64,000 nt of DNA, taken from positions 186,001 through 250,000 of the forward strand of contig JAEBUN010000044.1 of assembly GCA_023014365.1 (NCBI GenBank), written 5' to 3'. Shown piece after piece: positions 10,741 to 22,009 of this stretch (position 1 is its first letter; the number at the start of each line of letters is the position of its first letter). The notes beneath the pieces are model-generated. The model worked only from the letters and a program-made list of their open reading frames with translations, ran no database searches and was not told where the DNA came from. The position numbers were made by a program, and so were the translations under genes. The stretch is from Lepiota brunneoincarnata. Taxonomy: Eukaryota > Basidiomycota > Agaricomycetes > Agaricales > Agaricaceae.

Positions 10741-10789
10741 AGGAATCAGATAAAAATCAGAACTTTCGGGACTTGTATTTCAAAAGAGT

Positions 10790-11860
10790 TTGAGCTTCTA
10801 GACGTTCCAGATTCTTTACGCGGGTTCGCCCACTGTATCTAAAGGGGAACAACGGGCTTCGAGCCAATTATTGGTTCCATACACAATTAAGTGGTGCCAG
10901 CGAGCAGGGTTTGAGCAGGTTAAATCGCAAGTAAAGGCACACATTGGACGGCTCTTGGACCCACAGCCCAGGGTATAAGACGACGCCATGCCACTACGCT
11001 TGCAGAAAAGAACGGCCGCCCTCTTTTCTTCTGTGACCAAGACTGCTCTACCCAGTGCGCCATTCACAGCTAAACGGGACCATGAGCTACAAGGAGGAAG
11101 ACATGGTGTGACCAGGCTGTCCCCATGTCCATTCTCGCGCTGACAGTTCTGTATATAGATGTGGGGGTTGGTTCATGGATGCTGGAATAGGCCCAACCAG
11201 AGAGAGGAAAATAGAATGAATGAGAAGGGGGATAGCGAGAAGAGAGAAAAGAGAAAAGAGAAAAGAGAAAAGAGAGAAAACAAAGCAACAAGAGAAGGCA
11301 ATAGGAAATGACGAAGTGGATAGAAGCGGAGCGTAGCAGAAAAATCAGAATCCAACATCTCAATCCTAAAAACGGGTCCAGCTTGGAATATATAGCACAT
11401 TGGCAATCCAAAAAAACCATTCCGTTTCATTTGAAGCTACAATACTTCCCACAATTAGTGAAATTTTATTAGTGCCGAAGAGCCCTGGAAGACATAGTAA
11501 AGTACTGCGCATAAGCCGAGAAACGATAAAGCCTAAGTTGTGGTTATCAGTTTTCTTCGAGCTGGCACTTTTATATACTGTCTGGATTCCTGCTGTTTGT
11601 TACTATTCGTTGTGAATTTCTTTTTTTTTTCTGACTGCGATCGTCACCAAACTGCAGGTCCGGCGCTTTATTCTCGTCAATCACTCTCGGGAGCCAGAGC
11701 TGATGGTGTGGCATGGCTGGGTAATTAACCTCCTTGTGGGTGAGTGGACGTTGTTTCGTCCGTGGAGAACGTGTACGCGCCGGTCGACCGAGTTCATCGC
11801 TTTTCCTCTCTCAAGAGTGTTCCTGAGTGATAGAAACTGTCATGTGAATGAATACCAAGA
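10790..11860 (+). repeat. Copy B of the tandem duplication
   Basis: Direct-repeat partner of 9150-10740. Here the targeting-like segment has an ATG (near 10987) and reads RLQKRTAALFSSVTKTALPS. The later exon, after CTGCAG near 11658, reads VRRFILVNHSREPELMVWHG. A polypurine stretch (11210-11300, repeated AGAGAAAAG) differs from the matching part of copy A. The reading frame does not continue cleanly, so this is probably a decayed gene copy. Confidence 0.65.
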
Positions 11861-12539
11861 GGCGGCCAAATTGATGAGCGTAGTGGGCGACAACCAAATT
11901 CAGGCTACTGACTCACTCGAGAACCTGGTGGAGCTGCGGGCCTCGCTGGCCAATAGCCAAGGGGGGTGAAGGTTGGGGGAGTACTGCAAATAAGAACATT
12001 GCCAAGTGGCAGAAATATTGACTGGGCGCGCCGGCAGAGTGCCAGCAAACTTACGACTCACTCGTATCACGACCATAGCTATTTTCGCTACACCTACACA
12101 CATCAACCCAAAATATATCATTCTGTTCTTCTGACAGACGGGCGCTGTGCTCAGGTGATCTGCGTATACCCCCGCAACTCCACACGCACAGCTCTCAAGC
12201 TTATTCCGCCCAAGCCCAAACTCGAAAGACAACGCAAGGCCTCTTTTCAGAAACCACTTTGGACCAACGAAATCTTCTTGTTCTCAGAAAGGACCTAGAG
12301 AGGGAGAACCCAAACTCACGTACTCGCCCGCGGGTCCCTGGTGCCTCTTACCTCAAGGTACAACTACTCTATCTCGCCCCCCCCCCCCCCCCCTTCCTCC
12401 CTTAATACACCCTTCCCGGAACGTCTGACCCTTTCGTTGTTCCTGGATCCCATCTCCACCCCCCCAAACGGGGCACTACGATTTCCACTTATGCTCAGGC
12501 CTTCGCTCCGACTTCAGGTTCCCAGGCTCGAACCAAAAC
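11861..12539. other. Region between duplication and kinase 3' end
   Basis: No kinase catalytic motif (HRDLKPEN or DFG type) could be found here on either strand. A C17 homopolymer lies at about 12377-12393. Part of the right end may be exon sequence of the following kinase fragment, since that frame stays open to the left, rich in Pro, Asn and Ser. Confidence 0.4.
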
Positions 12540-13288
12540 AGGGTCCCACCAAACCCAAACGCCCAAATTAACGCCGAAAACACAACAACATTTATAAGCC
12601 CCTTGACCCCAACACTCCTATCTCCACTCAGTATCAGAAGCACTCACACTGATACCCCCAGCATCGGTACAATGGACAACAACAACAACAACAACAACAA
12701 CTCTATCAATAATCCAACAACAACAACAGCGGCGGGGGAAGGGTCCATTGGGATCCACCGGGGCGCAATCGACCACACGACCATCACAACTAGACCTCCT
12801 CGGGAGGTTATGACCCGAGTTCGCAGCGTGTTGGACTCAATCGGGATCTGCGTGCAACCGGAGAGCACATTTCGGTATCGATGCATCCGACCTGCCAACA
12901 ACAATAATAGTACCAGCCTTGTGACAGGTTCTGAGACGGTGCGTGTTCACCGACCTCGCACTTGACCACTTCAACCAACCAACCAACCAACCCCTGCTGA
13001 CGGGTGTCTAGAGTACACAAACAAGCCTTACCATATACGCCGAAGACTCTTCTCGAGACCCAGCTGGCGAAGTTCGATTCTCAGTGGAACTTACCCGGCT
13101 CGCCGGTCTCAACGACACGTACAGTTTGGACATTCGCCGTCTCAAAGGCAATCTTCGTAGCTATCAATTCCTGTACGAGACCATCCGGGAGTGAGTTTCC
13201 TCTTTTCCCTTCCTATCTTGGGACACCTGTAGGGGCCAATCCTGACCTTGGACTTCATAGCCGCGCACAGCTAGCTGCGAGCAATTGA
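12540..13288 (+). CDS. 3' exons of a CAMKL-type Ser/Thr protein kinase (KA1-like domain), 5' part missing
   Basis: Three exons join cleanly: to 12938, 13012-13190 and 13261-13288, with GT-AG introns of 73 and 70 bases. The reading starts as a Pro/Asn-rich linker with an Asn run encoded by AAC repeats, then REVMTRVRSVLDSIGI, FRYRCIRP, GEVRFSVELTRLAGLNDTYS and RRLKGNLRSYQFLYETIRDR, ending RAQLAASN. This is the usual shape of a C-terminal KA1 (kinase-associated 1) domain of fungal Snf1, Kin1 or Gin4-like kinases, which binds acidic lipids or restrains the kinase. No catalytic domain is found in the preceding 5 kb. The gene seems truncated or separated from its 5' part, although the remaining exons are intact. 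Confidence 0.55.
12673..12732 (+). repeat. AAC microsatellite coding for an Asn run
   Basis: A run of eight AAC/ACA-phase triplets, with further CAA/ACA repeats to about 12732. In the kinase frame it encodes poly-Asn followed by poly-Thr. Confidence 0.8.
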
Positions 13289-13480
13289 CCAACCGTTAGG
13301 CGCCATGCTCGTGTTTAAATATGGAATTTGTGCGGGCTGTATGACCCGCAAGGCCATATATATGCTCTTTAGAAGGCACCAAAAAAGACATCATGAATAT
13401 AGTTCGTATCGTGATTAGAGTGATTGGTAACAATAGATGTTGTAAACTATATTCCAGTGCCCGTCGCTCGCCCATGGTCA

Positions 13481-15293
13481 TCAAGTGCGAACATCAAAGG
13501 CAGAGACTGCCCGAATAACCGCATTCAAGTCAATACCCTCTCCAGCTCGTTGCCCATGCGAATGCGCGTCCACAATCCTTGCTTTGTCCGGTTCCTCGTC
13601 AGCAGGCGTAACAGGTGCAGTCGTGGTAGGCGTGCTCTTCCCAGACCCAGCAGCGCCGATCAACGATAAACCGGACGAGGCTGACCTCACACTACTCGTC
13701 GGACTGCTGACCGCACTCCCGCTCCCCTTCTTACTACTCCGTATATTGTTTCGATTAGAGTCAGAAGCATCCCGAGAAGTCATGAGCCTAGGCCTCAGGT
13801 TTTCTCTGATCGAAAAGAAGTCCTGGAGCGTCCTGGCAGAGTCCACGTCCTCCAATTTCAATCGTGGGGCGAGGCTGCCGGTGGTATTAACAGAAATCCC
13901 AGTGTCTAAACCACGGCGTGTAATTTCGGTATCATTAAGGATGGTCGCAAGAGCAACCCTTGTCGAGACTGGGGAGCCATCGTTCTGGGCTTGCATAGAA
14001 GTAGACAGTGCGAGTAAAAACGGATCGATTGGCATGGTAGGGCATCCCATGGGCGAATCCTGAACGGGATAACTTAGCGTCGGTGACATGGGCTGTGTGC
14101 CAGAGCCCTCCACCCTCGGCGACCAAGTCTGTCCTAATCCCTCCCGTGTGATCATGACCTCAGTATCTTCTGTCTTTATCATATCCTCCAAATCGGACCC
14201 GAACAAAGGGGCGATACTAGGAACCCTAGGTCGGGTGCGACCAAGTGAGGGGTCGTAAGGCATAATCTGGGCGACTCTTTGGTACTCGACGCACTCGGCA
14301 TGTGCGTTCCTGTAGTTGACATCCTGATACTGCCACCCGTCAGGAAGGCCATTGTAAAGGGAGACCTCGCGCCTCATAGGAAAGCCAGGTATCGTATTCG
14401 GGTTCGAAAAGAATTGGTTGTAGTGACCAAGTTGATCCACAGGTGTCCCGTTCAGATGTTCAGGGTTGAAGGCAAACCGAGAATGAGGGGTATTGACGGG
14501 CGTCCCGGGCGGGGGGTAATTGTCTTGACTTGGACTCTCCTGATACTCGAGATCATTAAAATAGTCCCGAAAAGCAGGCAACGCCGGGTCTGCCCTTTCA
14601 TCGACAGGTGGTATCATGGCGGGGGACGGAAAGGTCGGGGAACCAGAACCAGTCGTAAGGCGAGGAGATAAGAGCCCAATATCTGAGTGTCCACACTTCT
14701 TCATGATGCAGGTCGGACACGCTTTGATGAACTGAGCCACTAGATCCTTCGGTACCCAAGGTATAATGCCTGCGAATGAGAGCACAAGTCTTGTCTCGCC
14801 CCCCATGATTAGTGCTCCCGTGGCAGTAGCACAACAAATCATAGATCTGCTCCCGAACAGCGACCAGGAGACCGTCGTGTAACAGAACCTCTTGATCCAT
14901 CGGCTGAGACCCATTGAGTCCCAGAGCCATAGTGTGCGACTTGCTAAGCGTGAACATCTTGCGGGCCCAGAACCGAAATTGGGCATTCTCCTTCGCATTG
15001 TCGTTGTTGTGGAGAACATCCCAGATCCTATCGAACAAAGCTTGAGATATAAGCGCCTTTCCTTGACGCCGGGGTGTCAGCGATTGAATATATCCTCGCT
15101 CTATCATCTGATATTGTGCACGGGTGGGGAATCCTGGCTTTCCGTCAGAGTCACTCGTATCAGCTTCATCGGGGTATTCGAGCTGGGCGAGTTCCTTGGA
15201 GTCGTCTAGAGAAGATGTAGGGAAGGAGACCCCGCGGGCATAAGGTTTAGAACTGGTGCAGGGACTGCGCGACGACAGACGATTAGGAGACAT
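13481..15293 (-). CDS. Integrase-type HHCC (H2C2) zinc-finger protein, one frameshift
   Basis: The N-terminal part (ATG at 15291-15293) has a conserved block: RGYIQSLTPRRQGKALISQ, FDRIWDVLHN and QFRFWARKMFTL. Then comes an HHCC finger (HGSTNH ... ACPTC) like that of retroviral and gypsy integrases and of yeast Spt10, which binds histone gene promoters. About 400 residues of disordered Pro/Ser-rich sequence follow. It has no integrase catalytic core, so it resembles a domesticated transcription factor. Reading HYT then WVPKDLV needs one base removed near 14765: the N-terminal frame otherwise continues to a false end at 14598, and the C-terminal frame (512 codons) runs 13481-15019. No intron fits. 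The total would be about 600 residues. Sequencing error or recent inactivation are both possible. H2A.Z lies just upstream on the same strand. Confidence 0.75.
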
Positions 15294-15805
15294 TTCGATA
15301 GCGATAAGTCTTAATGTTGTAGGCTGGTAGTTTGTTGTGTGTTGGTTTGAGAGCGAGCTACGAGCTGTATCTTCAAGCTTACTGGTAGACTGGACCTGTG
15401 GTGGAAGGAGATAAGAGTTAGGTATGGCTGACGAACTTGGCTCGGCCGAGATATGTCAGTGAGACAGCCACAGCCACCCCGAGGCAATCACAAGCATACA
15501 TCGGCCGTAAACAAAATAATATATTGGGCAAATCACAGCGTATGTAATTATCAGAAGTCCTTCTCATCCTCATCGCAAGGTTTCGTGAAAAGAGAAATAA
15601 TGATAGGCCAAACTGCAAATCAGTCAGAACTACAAGGGAGATACGATCAGAATTTTAATACAAGGTCACCCTACGCTATACACATGTCACCAGCAGAAGA
15701 AAAGAGAAACGATACACACCAAATTGGGGAGGGAGGAGGATCAGGCAGGAGGCCATAGGAGTCAATCACCCATGGCAGGCTATGCTATGTGGATAACCAT
15801 AGCGC
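15294..15805. other. Spacer between the zinc-finger gene and H2A.Z
   Basis: About 510 bp that must contain the H2A.Z 3' end and the promoter and leader of the zinc-finger gene. No gene or clear regulatory motif was recognised. Confidence 0.4.
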
Positions 15806-16352
15806 TTAAATTGCGTCCGGCTTTTTCCCAGGGGCACCCTTCATTCCGGTCGTCAAGGTCTTGTGGATGAACGGCAGAACGCCACCTCCAGCGATGGTGG
15901 CGCGCACCAGAGTGTCGAGCTCCTCGTCTCCTCGGATAGCGAGCTGGAGATGACGGGGAGTAATACGCTTCACCCGGAGATCCTTGGAAGCGTTTCCTAG
16001 CCAAGGGAAGTTGGTTGATTAAATTCCTGACCGAAGAATCAAAGACTGTCTTACCAGCCAACTCCAAAACCTCAGCAGTGAGGTATTCAAGAATAGCAGA
16101 AGTGTAGACGGCAGCCTTGGCACCAATCCGAACGTTGTGTTGCGTTCGTTGTTTGAGATAACGATGGATACGACCGACCGGAAACTATGAGTCCTGCTCA
16201 GCCGATTCCACTGCGTCCGGGACAGCCAAACATACCTGAAGTCCAGCACGAGCGCTCCTTGTCTGGATGGTCCGTTGTTGCTGGGATGCAATGGCTTCAT
16301 TCTGGGCATGGATTGCCCTTGCTTTTCCGCCTGAGGTCGCTTTAGGAGGCAT
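15806..16352 (-). CDS. HTZ1: Histone H2A.Z
   Basis: Three exons (16236-16352, 16055-16184, 15806-15996) joined by GT-AG introns of 51 and 58 bases give 145 residues. The protein begins [20 protein letters not shown] and contains [33 protein letters not shown] and [16 protein letters not shown]; it ends [10 protein letters not shown]. The H2A.Z marks are present: [20 protein letters not shown] in place of the canonical H2A docking region. It replaces H2A in nucleosomes at promoters through SWR1-type remodelling. The frame is fully intact. Having introns is normal for a replacement variant histone. Confidence 0.97.
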
Positions 16353-16869
16353 TTCTATTACAAATCACCACTTCAGAGGAGGTAACAGAGCGTCTGATTG
16401 TCAACAATGGTCAATTGCACAACTTTTGCGCGGGACGATGGTACAGCATACCTAGGGCTCGAGAAAAAAATCGGAAACGGTTGGGACGCGTCTCCTGATA
16501 TGGGAAAACGAGTGCAATAAGGCTGCCTGTAGGTAGGCACGAGTTATAGAACACAAACGCGAAAGTGGCGGTCGGTCGTGGTGGTTCCAAAGAAAGAAGG
16601 ACGTGTTGCCGATTGTTTATTACTTTCGCACGTCGTGTCAATTCAGCCAGTTGTTACAGGGTCACATGCTACGTCACAGGGTCCACTTTCAGAGTGACTT
16701 TTCAATTTCCTCGGTCCTTTTTGTGATGTTTTTCTTGTGACAAAAACGGTCCTCATTTCACTCTCTTCGGATCTAAGTGCACGTGGTAGACACGAAGCAA
16801 CTGCGAATATGGTCAAGGGCATTACGGAACCGCATCACCGTATCTTCGGAGTCAATTAGTCACATGTCT
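16353..16869. promoter_or_regulatory. H2A.Z 5' region
   Basis: About 500 bp between the H2A.Z start codon and the following plus-strand pseudogene. It must include the H2A.Z promoter. No TATA box or named motif could be assigned with confidence. Confidence 0.35.
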
Positions 16870-18260
16870 ATGTGTCTAGAAGGAAGCAGCGGTGGCGGTA
16901 CATACACACCTACCACAATGTTCGCAGCTCACAGGAACAAACTCGAAGCCGACGCCCTCCAGCACGAAATACGTCGAGTGGAAGTCACGATCACCGCCTT
17001 TTCACCAGAGATACTCTCCCTCATTTTGAATACCCCTATCCGCAGCCCCACTCCGACTACCGATGAAACGCCAGGATGCTTACCCAGGCCTGATTTTCGG
17101 TCACGTCTCGTCGTACTGGCGCCAGGTCGCGTGGTCAATACCCCAACTATGGAATAGCTTGTCTGCTCGGGTTACTGAAAGAAATACAGACTACACTCCC
17201 CACATGCTTCAGCTTCACTTGCAAAACGCTGGAGGTCTCCCATTTGACCTCAGTCTCCAATTCCGTTTCAATGGCGCCACTAAACCAATCAGATCAGTCC
17301 TCTTTGACAACGAAATTCGAACGCTCGAGCTGTCAGGCCAACCATCGAAGTGGCTGCCCTCCATCTCGACTAACCTTTCGCGACTCGAATGCCTCTTCAT
17401 AGGAAACCCACAAGGGGACTTGCACTACAATCTCTCCCTCGAAGTTGTCTCTTCTCTACGCTATGTACGGTTACGGGATGTATTTGTGGACGTATCACGA
17501 GTGCCTTGGCCATCAAGAACTCGGCTCCGTTCCCATCGACACCTATGCAAAGTTGCTTACACAAAGTCCCAATCTCATTGGATTTCATTCGCTCTGCCCT
17601 CTTTGTACACATGCCGAACCCGACTACCCTTCATCATTTGCTAAACGCTTGTCTCGGGAGTTCCTCGAGAGTGAATGGTGCCCGACTATTCTCCAACATA
17701 TTTGGCTACCGGCACTAAGCAAGTTCATATGGCCGAACGGGCGTCACTCAGACGAGGCTGCCTCTCTCACTGCACCATTCACCAATATACCAGATACATT
17801 GCATACTCTCGAGCTGGTCGACTTTACCTGTTGGACGCCGAGCTCCCCCCTATAGTCAGATACGCCTTTAGTCAATCTCACTACGTCCAGCACTCGAGCC
17901 TCCGTGGATGCTACACGGGTAGCTGTGTATTCGATACTCTGTGCGCTATGTCCCGATCCGGAGGATGATGAGACGAGATCTCTACCCTCGCTCGTGTCCC
18001 TTGACTGTCAGCAACGTTTATGGTGGTGAGGAACATGAGCCTCCGACAATATTTGACGAGCCTTGGTTCTCCCGCCGGATTTTGAAGATCTGCGGGGCCA
18101 AACACACTGGGTCAGAACCTCGGCTTCTGATCCAGTTTGATGACCCCGAACTAAACTGGCCCCCGAGAGTACAACAAGATTTAATGTGCGATGGTTCAGG
18201 ACGGGCTCCACCAGTTGGAGATCTCAGAGAAGGGAGAAAGGGGTAGGGTGGTTACCCTAG
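16870..18260 (+). pseudogene. F-box/LRR-like protein, broken by frameshifts
   Basis: The pattern is that of the large Agaricomycete F-box-like family: a coiled N-terminus (AAHRNKLEADALQHEIRRVE), an F-box-like start (FSPEILSLI), then PGLIFGHVSSYWRQVAWSIP with QLWNSLS. A leucine-rich C-terminal region follows with repeated SPNLIGFHSL, TLHTLELVDF-type segments. Such proteins recruit substrates to SCF ubiquitin ligases. The reading changes frame near 17030, 17525 and again after 17850, and no introns fit at the first two. I call it a pseudogene, unless these are sequence errors. Confidence 0.6.
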
Positions 18261-18469
18261 TCAACCTTACGCCCCACAGCCAACGCTGTAGCTCTTCCTG
18301 ATGGCCCGATTTCGGGTGTCAATTTGTCACTAGAAGAAAAGTAGAATGGTTGCATATATCTTATACATCTGTAATGACAGGAGGGTAAAATCTAACATGT
18401 CCCACTCAAACAGGACTATACACAGGTGGCGTGTCCGCGAAATCCATAGAATGGTGGTGCTCACTGTGT
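18261..18469. other. Spacer between convergent genes
   Basis: About 210 bp between the F-box-like pseudogene and the stop of the minus-strand surface protein. It probably holds both 3' ends. Nothing else was seen. Confidence 0.4.
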
Positions 18470-20007
18470 CTACGGCCCCGACCCATTGCCATACGCCCTT
18501 TGGGCTTGAACGTCTCCAGTGGGGCCTGCCCCACCCACTGTACCATATTCCTCCCCTTTGCGTTGCGAAACCATGGGCTTGGAATTAATTGGCGAGTTCT
18601 CCGCTTCGAATAGAACAAAAGGCGTATGGCCGGGATCGTTTCGACTTAGTATTTTGTTTGGTCGCAGACAGCACCGTCGCCATACTAATAGCAGGATGAT
18701 CGAGATGAGAATCAATGCGGCGAGACCACCGAAAAGGCTCCCGAGTGTTATACCTAAATCGCTTGTGCGTCCTGATTCTGAGGCATTAGCAGAAGGAGTG
18801 GATGTGTTATTGATGCTCGTAGTTTGAGCCGCTGGGGATGTGAAGGTATTTTGACTAGAAGAAGGAATGACAGAAGTACCGGGGAGTCTGGTACTGTGTG
18901 AAGAGCCGGATGAGGTCGAGCGAACCGCCGAGTTGATTGAATGAAGAAATGCTATGTGATTGCGAGATAGATGTGTTTGTGGTCGAAGTAGGCCTAGCTA
19001 TGGTCGAGTCAATCGCGAATCGTGGACGTCCTGATATCGTTATCTCGTTGTGGAGGATGAGGTGGTCCAGGATCAGAGGAGACTGATGGCAACCTTGAAG
19101 ATCCCAGAAACGTGACAGTTAAATGGTGCTCGCCATATTCTGTCGGAGGTGTAGTGAAGAGAAGCTGGTTCTGATGTTTTCTTTTGGTGCTGCTCCAAAA
19201 GAATTGCGTCGGTTCCCCTCCATCCACCGAATAACTACCCACGGAGGTTGCCTTTGAATGAGACGCGGGTATGGTTGCGTACCAGCTGATCGAGGTTCCT
19301 ATTTCCATTCCGAGCATCAATATTGCAATAACAACGCACAAAAGTATGGGGCTTTTTACCATTGAACACTACATGCGCACTTCCATTCACTTGTGCAGTC
19401 TGCTTAGCCTCACCACCCCACAAAAGCAGGGCTTCCCAACTCGAATCATATTCGATAGCAGAATCAGTCGGTCCCAGAATAACCGCTCTGTTCCGAGATG
19501 GACGGACTGAAGGTGCAGTACACGACTCGGTCGAGCCAGAATGTGGAGCTCTGCGCTGTTGATCTGATGTTGATGTTGAAGGTGTGTGGGCCGTCATCTA
19601 GATCTCGAATCTTGCAGAGTTCCCGTGGTCTGGTGATTGGGGGTTCCAAAATAGTAGTCAAGTCGTGTTCAATCTTCACTCCATCCACCGAGCACACCCA
19701 GTCAAGAGCCAGCTGACTGGGGCTGGCCCCCCATGCAGCTATTAGAGTACCTGTATCAATGCGGATTGTTTAGCACCACCTCACTATTAGAATGTAGTGA
19801 GCAGACAAATACCCACCATTGAAGTCTAGGGCCATGGCCTCCATTCGTCCTAATCCCATGGAGGGTGTTTTGGTATGGGGAATCATCGTGCCAAACTTCA
19901 CCAAAGTCATCTTGGCGCAGAAACCAGTCCCCTGAATAGCTAATAGACGAGTCGTTGTCATCGAATACAGCCAAATGGCCAGGCTGAGGCTTGGAAGGGG
20001 AGGACAT
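18470..20007 (-). CDS. Surface protein: two beta-sandwich domains, Ser/Thr linker, one TM helix (frame breaks)
   Basis: The layout resembles a common Agaricomycete family. Domain 1 (19470-20007) opens MSSPSKPQPGHLAVFDDNDS with ISYSGDWF; domain 2 (about 19040-19500) has IEYDSSWEALLLWGGEA and SISWYATIPASHSKATSVGS. A Ser/Thr-rich linker leads to a TM helix near 18690-18745 (GSLFGGLAALILISIILLLV) and an RR-rich cytoplasmic tail ending at 18470. Two GT-AG introns are clear (about 19752-19817 and 19299-19359). Single-base frame changes are needed near 19840, 19490 and 19095, so the copy is either decaying or poorly sequenced. Function unknown; a carbohydrate-binding cell-surface role is only a guess. 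Confidence 0.6.
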
Positions 20008-20837
20008 GGAGGGGACCGGAGCTGAAAGGGATATCAGCTTGACGCTTAGAGTCCAGGTGGGGAAAAAAAAAGGCCTAAGGTCTAAGGTCTATATACTCCA
20101 AATGATATTTTAACACGCGGGCTGGAAATGTGATAGATCCCCGAAAATCGCAGATGAGTTGATGCCGATTCTCGAGACGCTTGCCATGGGCACATGAGGG
20201 GTCGTAGTTCCAAGCCGGCGACCTCGGTACAACCTGAAAGATGAGGGTTAGAAGCTGACCTCAGAGATTATAGTTACAAAAGCACGCGCGGAATGGGCCC
20301 ATTGAAATGAGGGGGGGGGGATGGGAAAGGAAGGGAAAAGGACAACTCGCCCAACCTTGGCCCAACTTGCGAGCCTTTGGTGACAGCCAACTCGTAACTT
20401 CTAGGACCTTGATCAGTGACAACTGGTGTGGGGGTAACCTCGTTCCATTGACCATCTGAAAGTAGTCCAGCTCAACATCATCAGCATCTGTCGGTCAGAC
20501 CTCCATTAATTCGCCGATCATTTCAGCCCAAAATTACCATATATATTTATGTAAAATGGGAGATAAGAGTAAACTCGAAGAGTCACTCGAGTGCAGAAGC
20601 AGCTCAGACAAGTATACGTTCACCTTCCAGCGCCTGCAAACTAATCCCAAGCCAATGTAAACAACAAACATGTTACCGGGAACGTCAAATCATCTCACCA
20701 GTCGGGGTATTGAATGCCTAAAACGGTGAGCAGCGAAAACCGCAGCCGAGGCAAAAGATAGGAGAGAAAAAAAAAGATTGATTTACAGCAACAACATCAC
20801 TCGAAACTATCCCAATCAACTGACCACAAGGAAAGGT
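20008..20837. other. Intergenic, no gene seen
   Basis: About 830 bp upstream of the surface-protein gene and downstream of a membrane-protein gene. It has short low-complexity tracts (A9 near 20065, G8 near 20311) and no plausible coding region. Confidence 0.45.
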
Positions 20838-21620
20838 CTACCCAGTCTCTGAAGAACCATTCCGTAGCTTTTCGACCTTCTCTCCTTCGGCAGAGGGTTG
20901 AGATTCCATATTCCTATACGCCTTAAGCGTCTCCTCCGCGCCCTCCAACAACATATAAACCTTTACACCAAGCAGACACCACAAATATCCAATTATCACA
21001 AATCTACCTGTAGCCTCCGCGAGCATCCATAGAAGCGAACGAAGCTCGTTCTCGGGAAGTGGCATTGAAACATTGACCCACTCATCCAAGCACCCTTGGA
21101 AAAGCTCTGGGAGCCAGGTGGTGTGGATATAGAGGAATGTAGCGAGGAGGAGTTTCATTCTGGCAAGGAACGCGAGGGAGAGGGGTGGGTCTGTTGATGG
21201 AAAGCGGCATTCGTGGCGAAGGAGGTTGTATGCTATGGAATAAGCACTGTAAGGGGGGGGGGGGGCGGGAAGGGGTGGAGAAATATTGGGTGATGGTCTC
21301 CGATTTTGAAATGGACATGTTGCTCACCCAACGAGTGCGGATCCCGCCATAACTGTTAGGGGGGGCGCATATTTAGCGCCATCAGAGTGGGATGCAGTGT
21401 AAGACCTGGGGGGAAGCACGCTCACGGCATCTGCGGAACGGTGCAAGTCAGCTCGAGGGTTTATCAAAGTAATAAAGGACGCGCTCACCCTATAAACTTG
21501 TAGGCTGAATAAGAAAAGTCGAGGATCATGTCGCTGGTCGCGTGCAGGATGAGAACATAAAGGGAGTCGAAACACCTCAGGCAAATCAAAGTACTTAAAT
21601 GCAGGGTCAATTATAATAAT
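20838..21620 (-). CDS. Small multi-TM membrane protein, unknown function
   Basis: Exons 21489-about 21600, 21328-21405 and 20838-21246 join through GT-AG introns 21406-21488 and 21247-21327. The joined reading includes MILDFSYSAYKFIGSYTASH, APPLTVMAGSALVGAYSIAY and RMKLLLATFLYIHTTWLPEL. A hydrophobic segment follows (RFVIIGYLWCLLGVKVYMLL), then an acidic tail ending NGSSETG. I count three or four TM segments. The 5' end is unsure: a 3' splice site at about 21597 suggests an upstream exon, and an ATG at 21753-21755 begins another open stretch. The family is not recognised. Confidence 0.55.
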
Positions 21621-21755
21621 TGGATCGCCAAGCTGCCGGGTGGAGCCCTCGTAATTGTGGTGGTAAAAATAAGAGCATGATCGGAGGGTCCGAGGGAACT
21701 TATGCTTGTCCTTTTGTAGGTACGCTACGATGACGCGGGTGGCGCCCGTGCTCAC

Positions 21756-22009
21756 TGTATTGGTGGGTCAATTCCGGCCGATAACGATGCATCTATTGGA
21801 ACAGGGTTGTGCCTATAAAGTGATATATATAATACAACGGGAAAACACACTTGCATGAATAATCTACATGAAAAATATGAAATTTTTTTGTCTAGGAGCA
21901 AGGAAAGACGACTCAGTCGCCAAAGATAAGGTTCCACGGAGAGCCGGCTCCCTATAGTCCATTTTCTATCCCGAGTCCAATTGGTATAATTCAATGAAAC
22001 GGGCGAACT
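21756..22009. other. Spacer, no gene seen
   Basis: Between the 5' side of the small membrane protein and the stop of the APH-like gene. AT-rich in its middle, with no coding sequence recognised. Confidence 0.4.

Noticed and set aside
13485..14063. 192-codon plus-strand frame
   Set aside because: Antisense shadow of the C-terminal disordered part of the HHCC zinc-finger gene.
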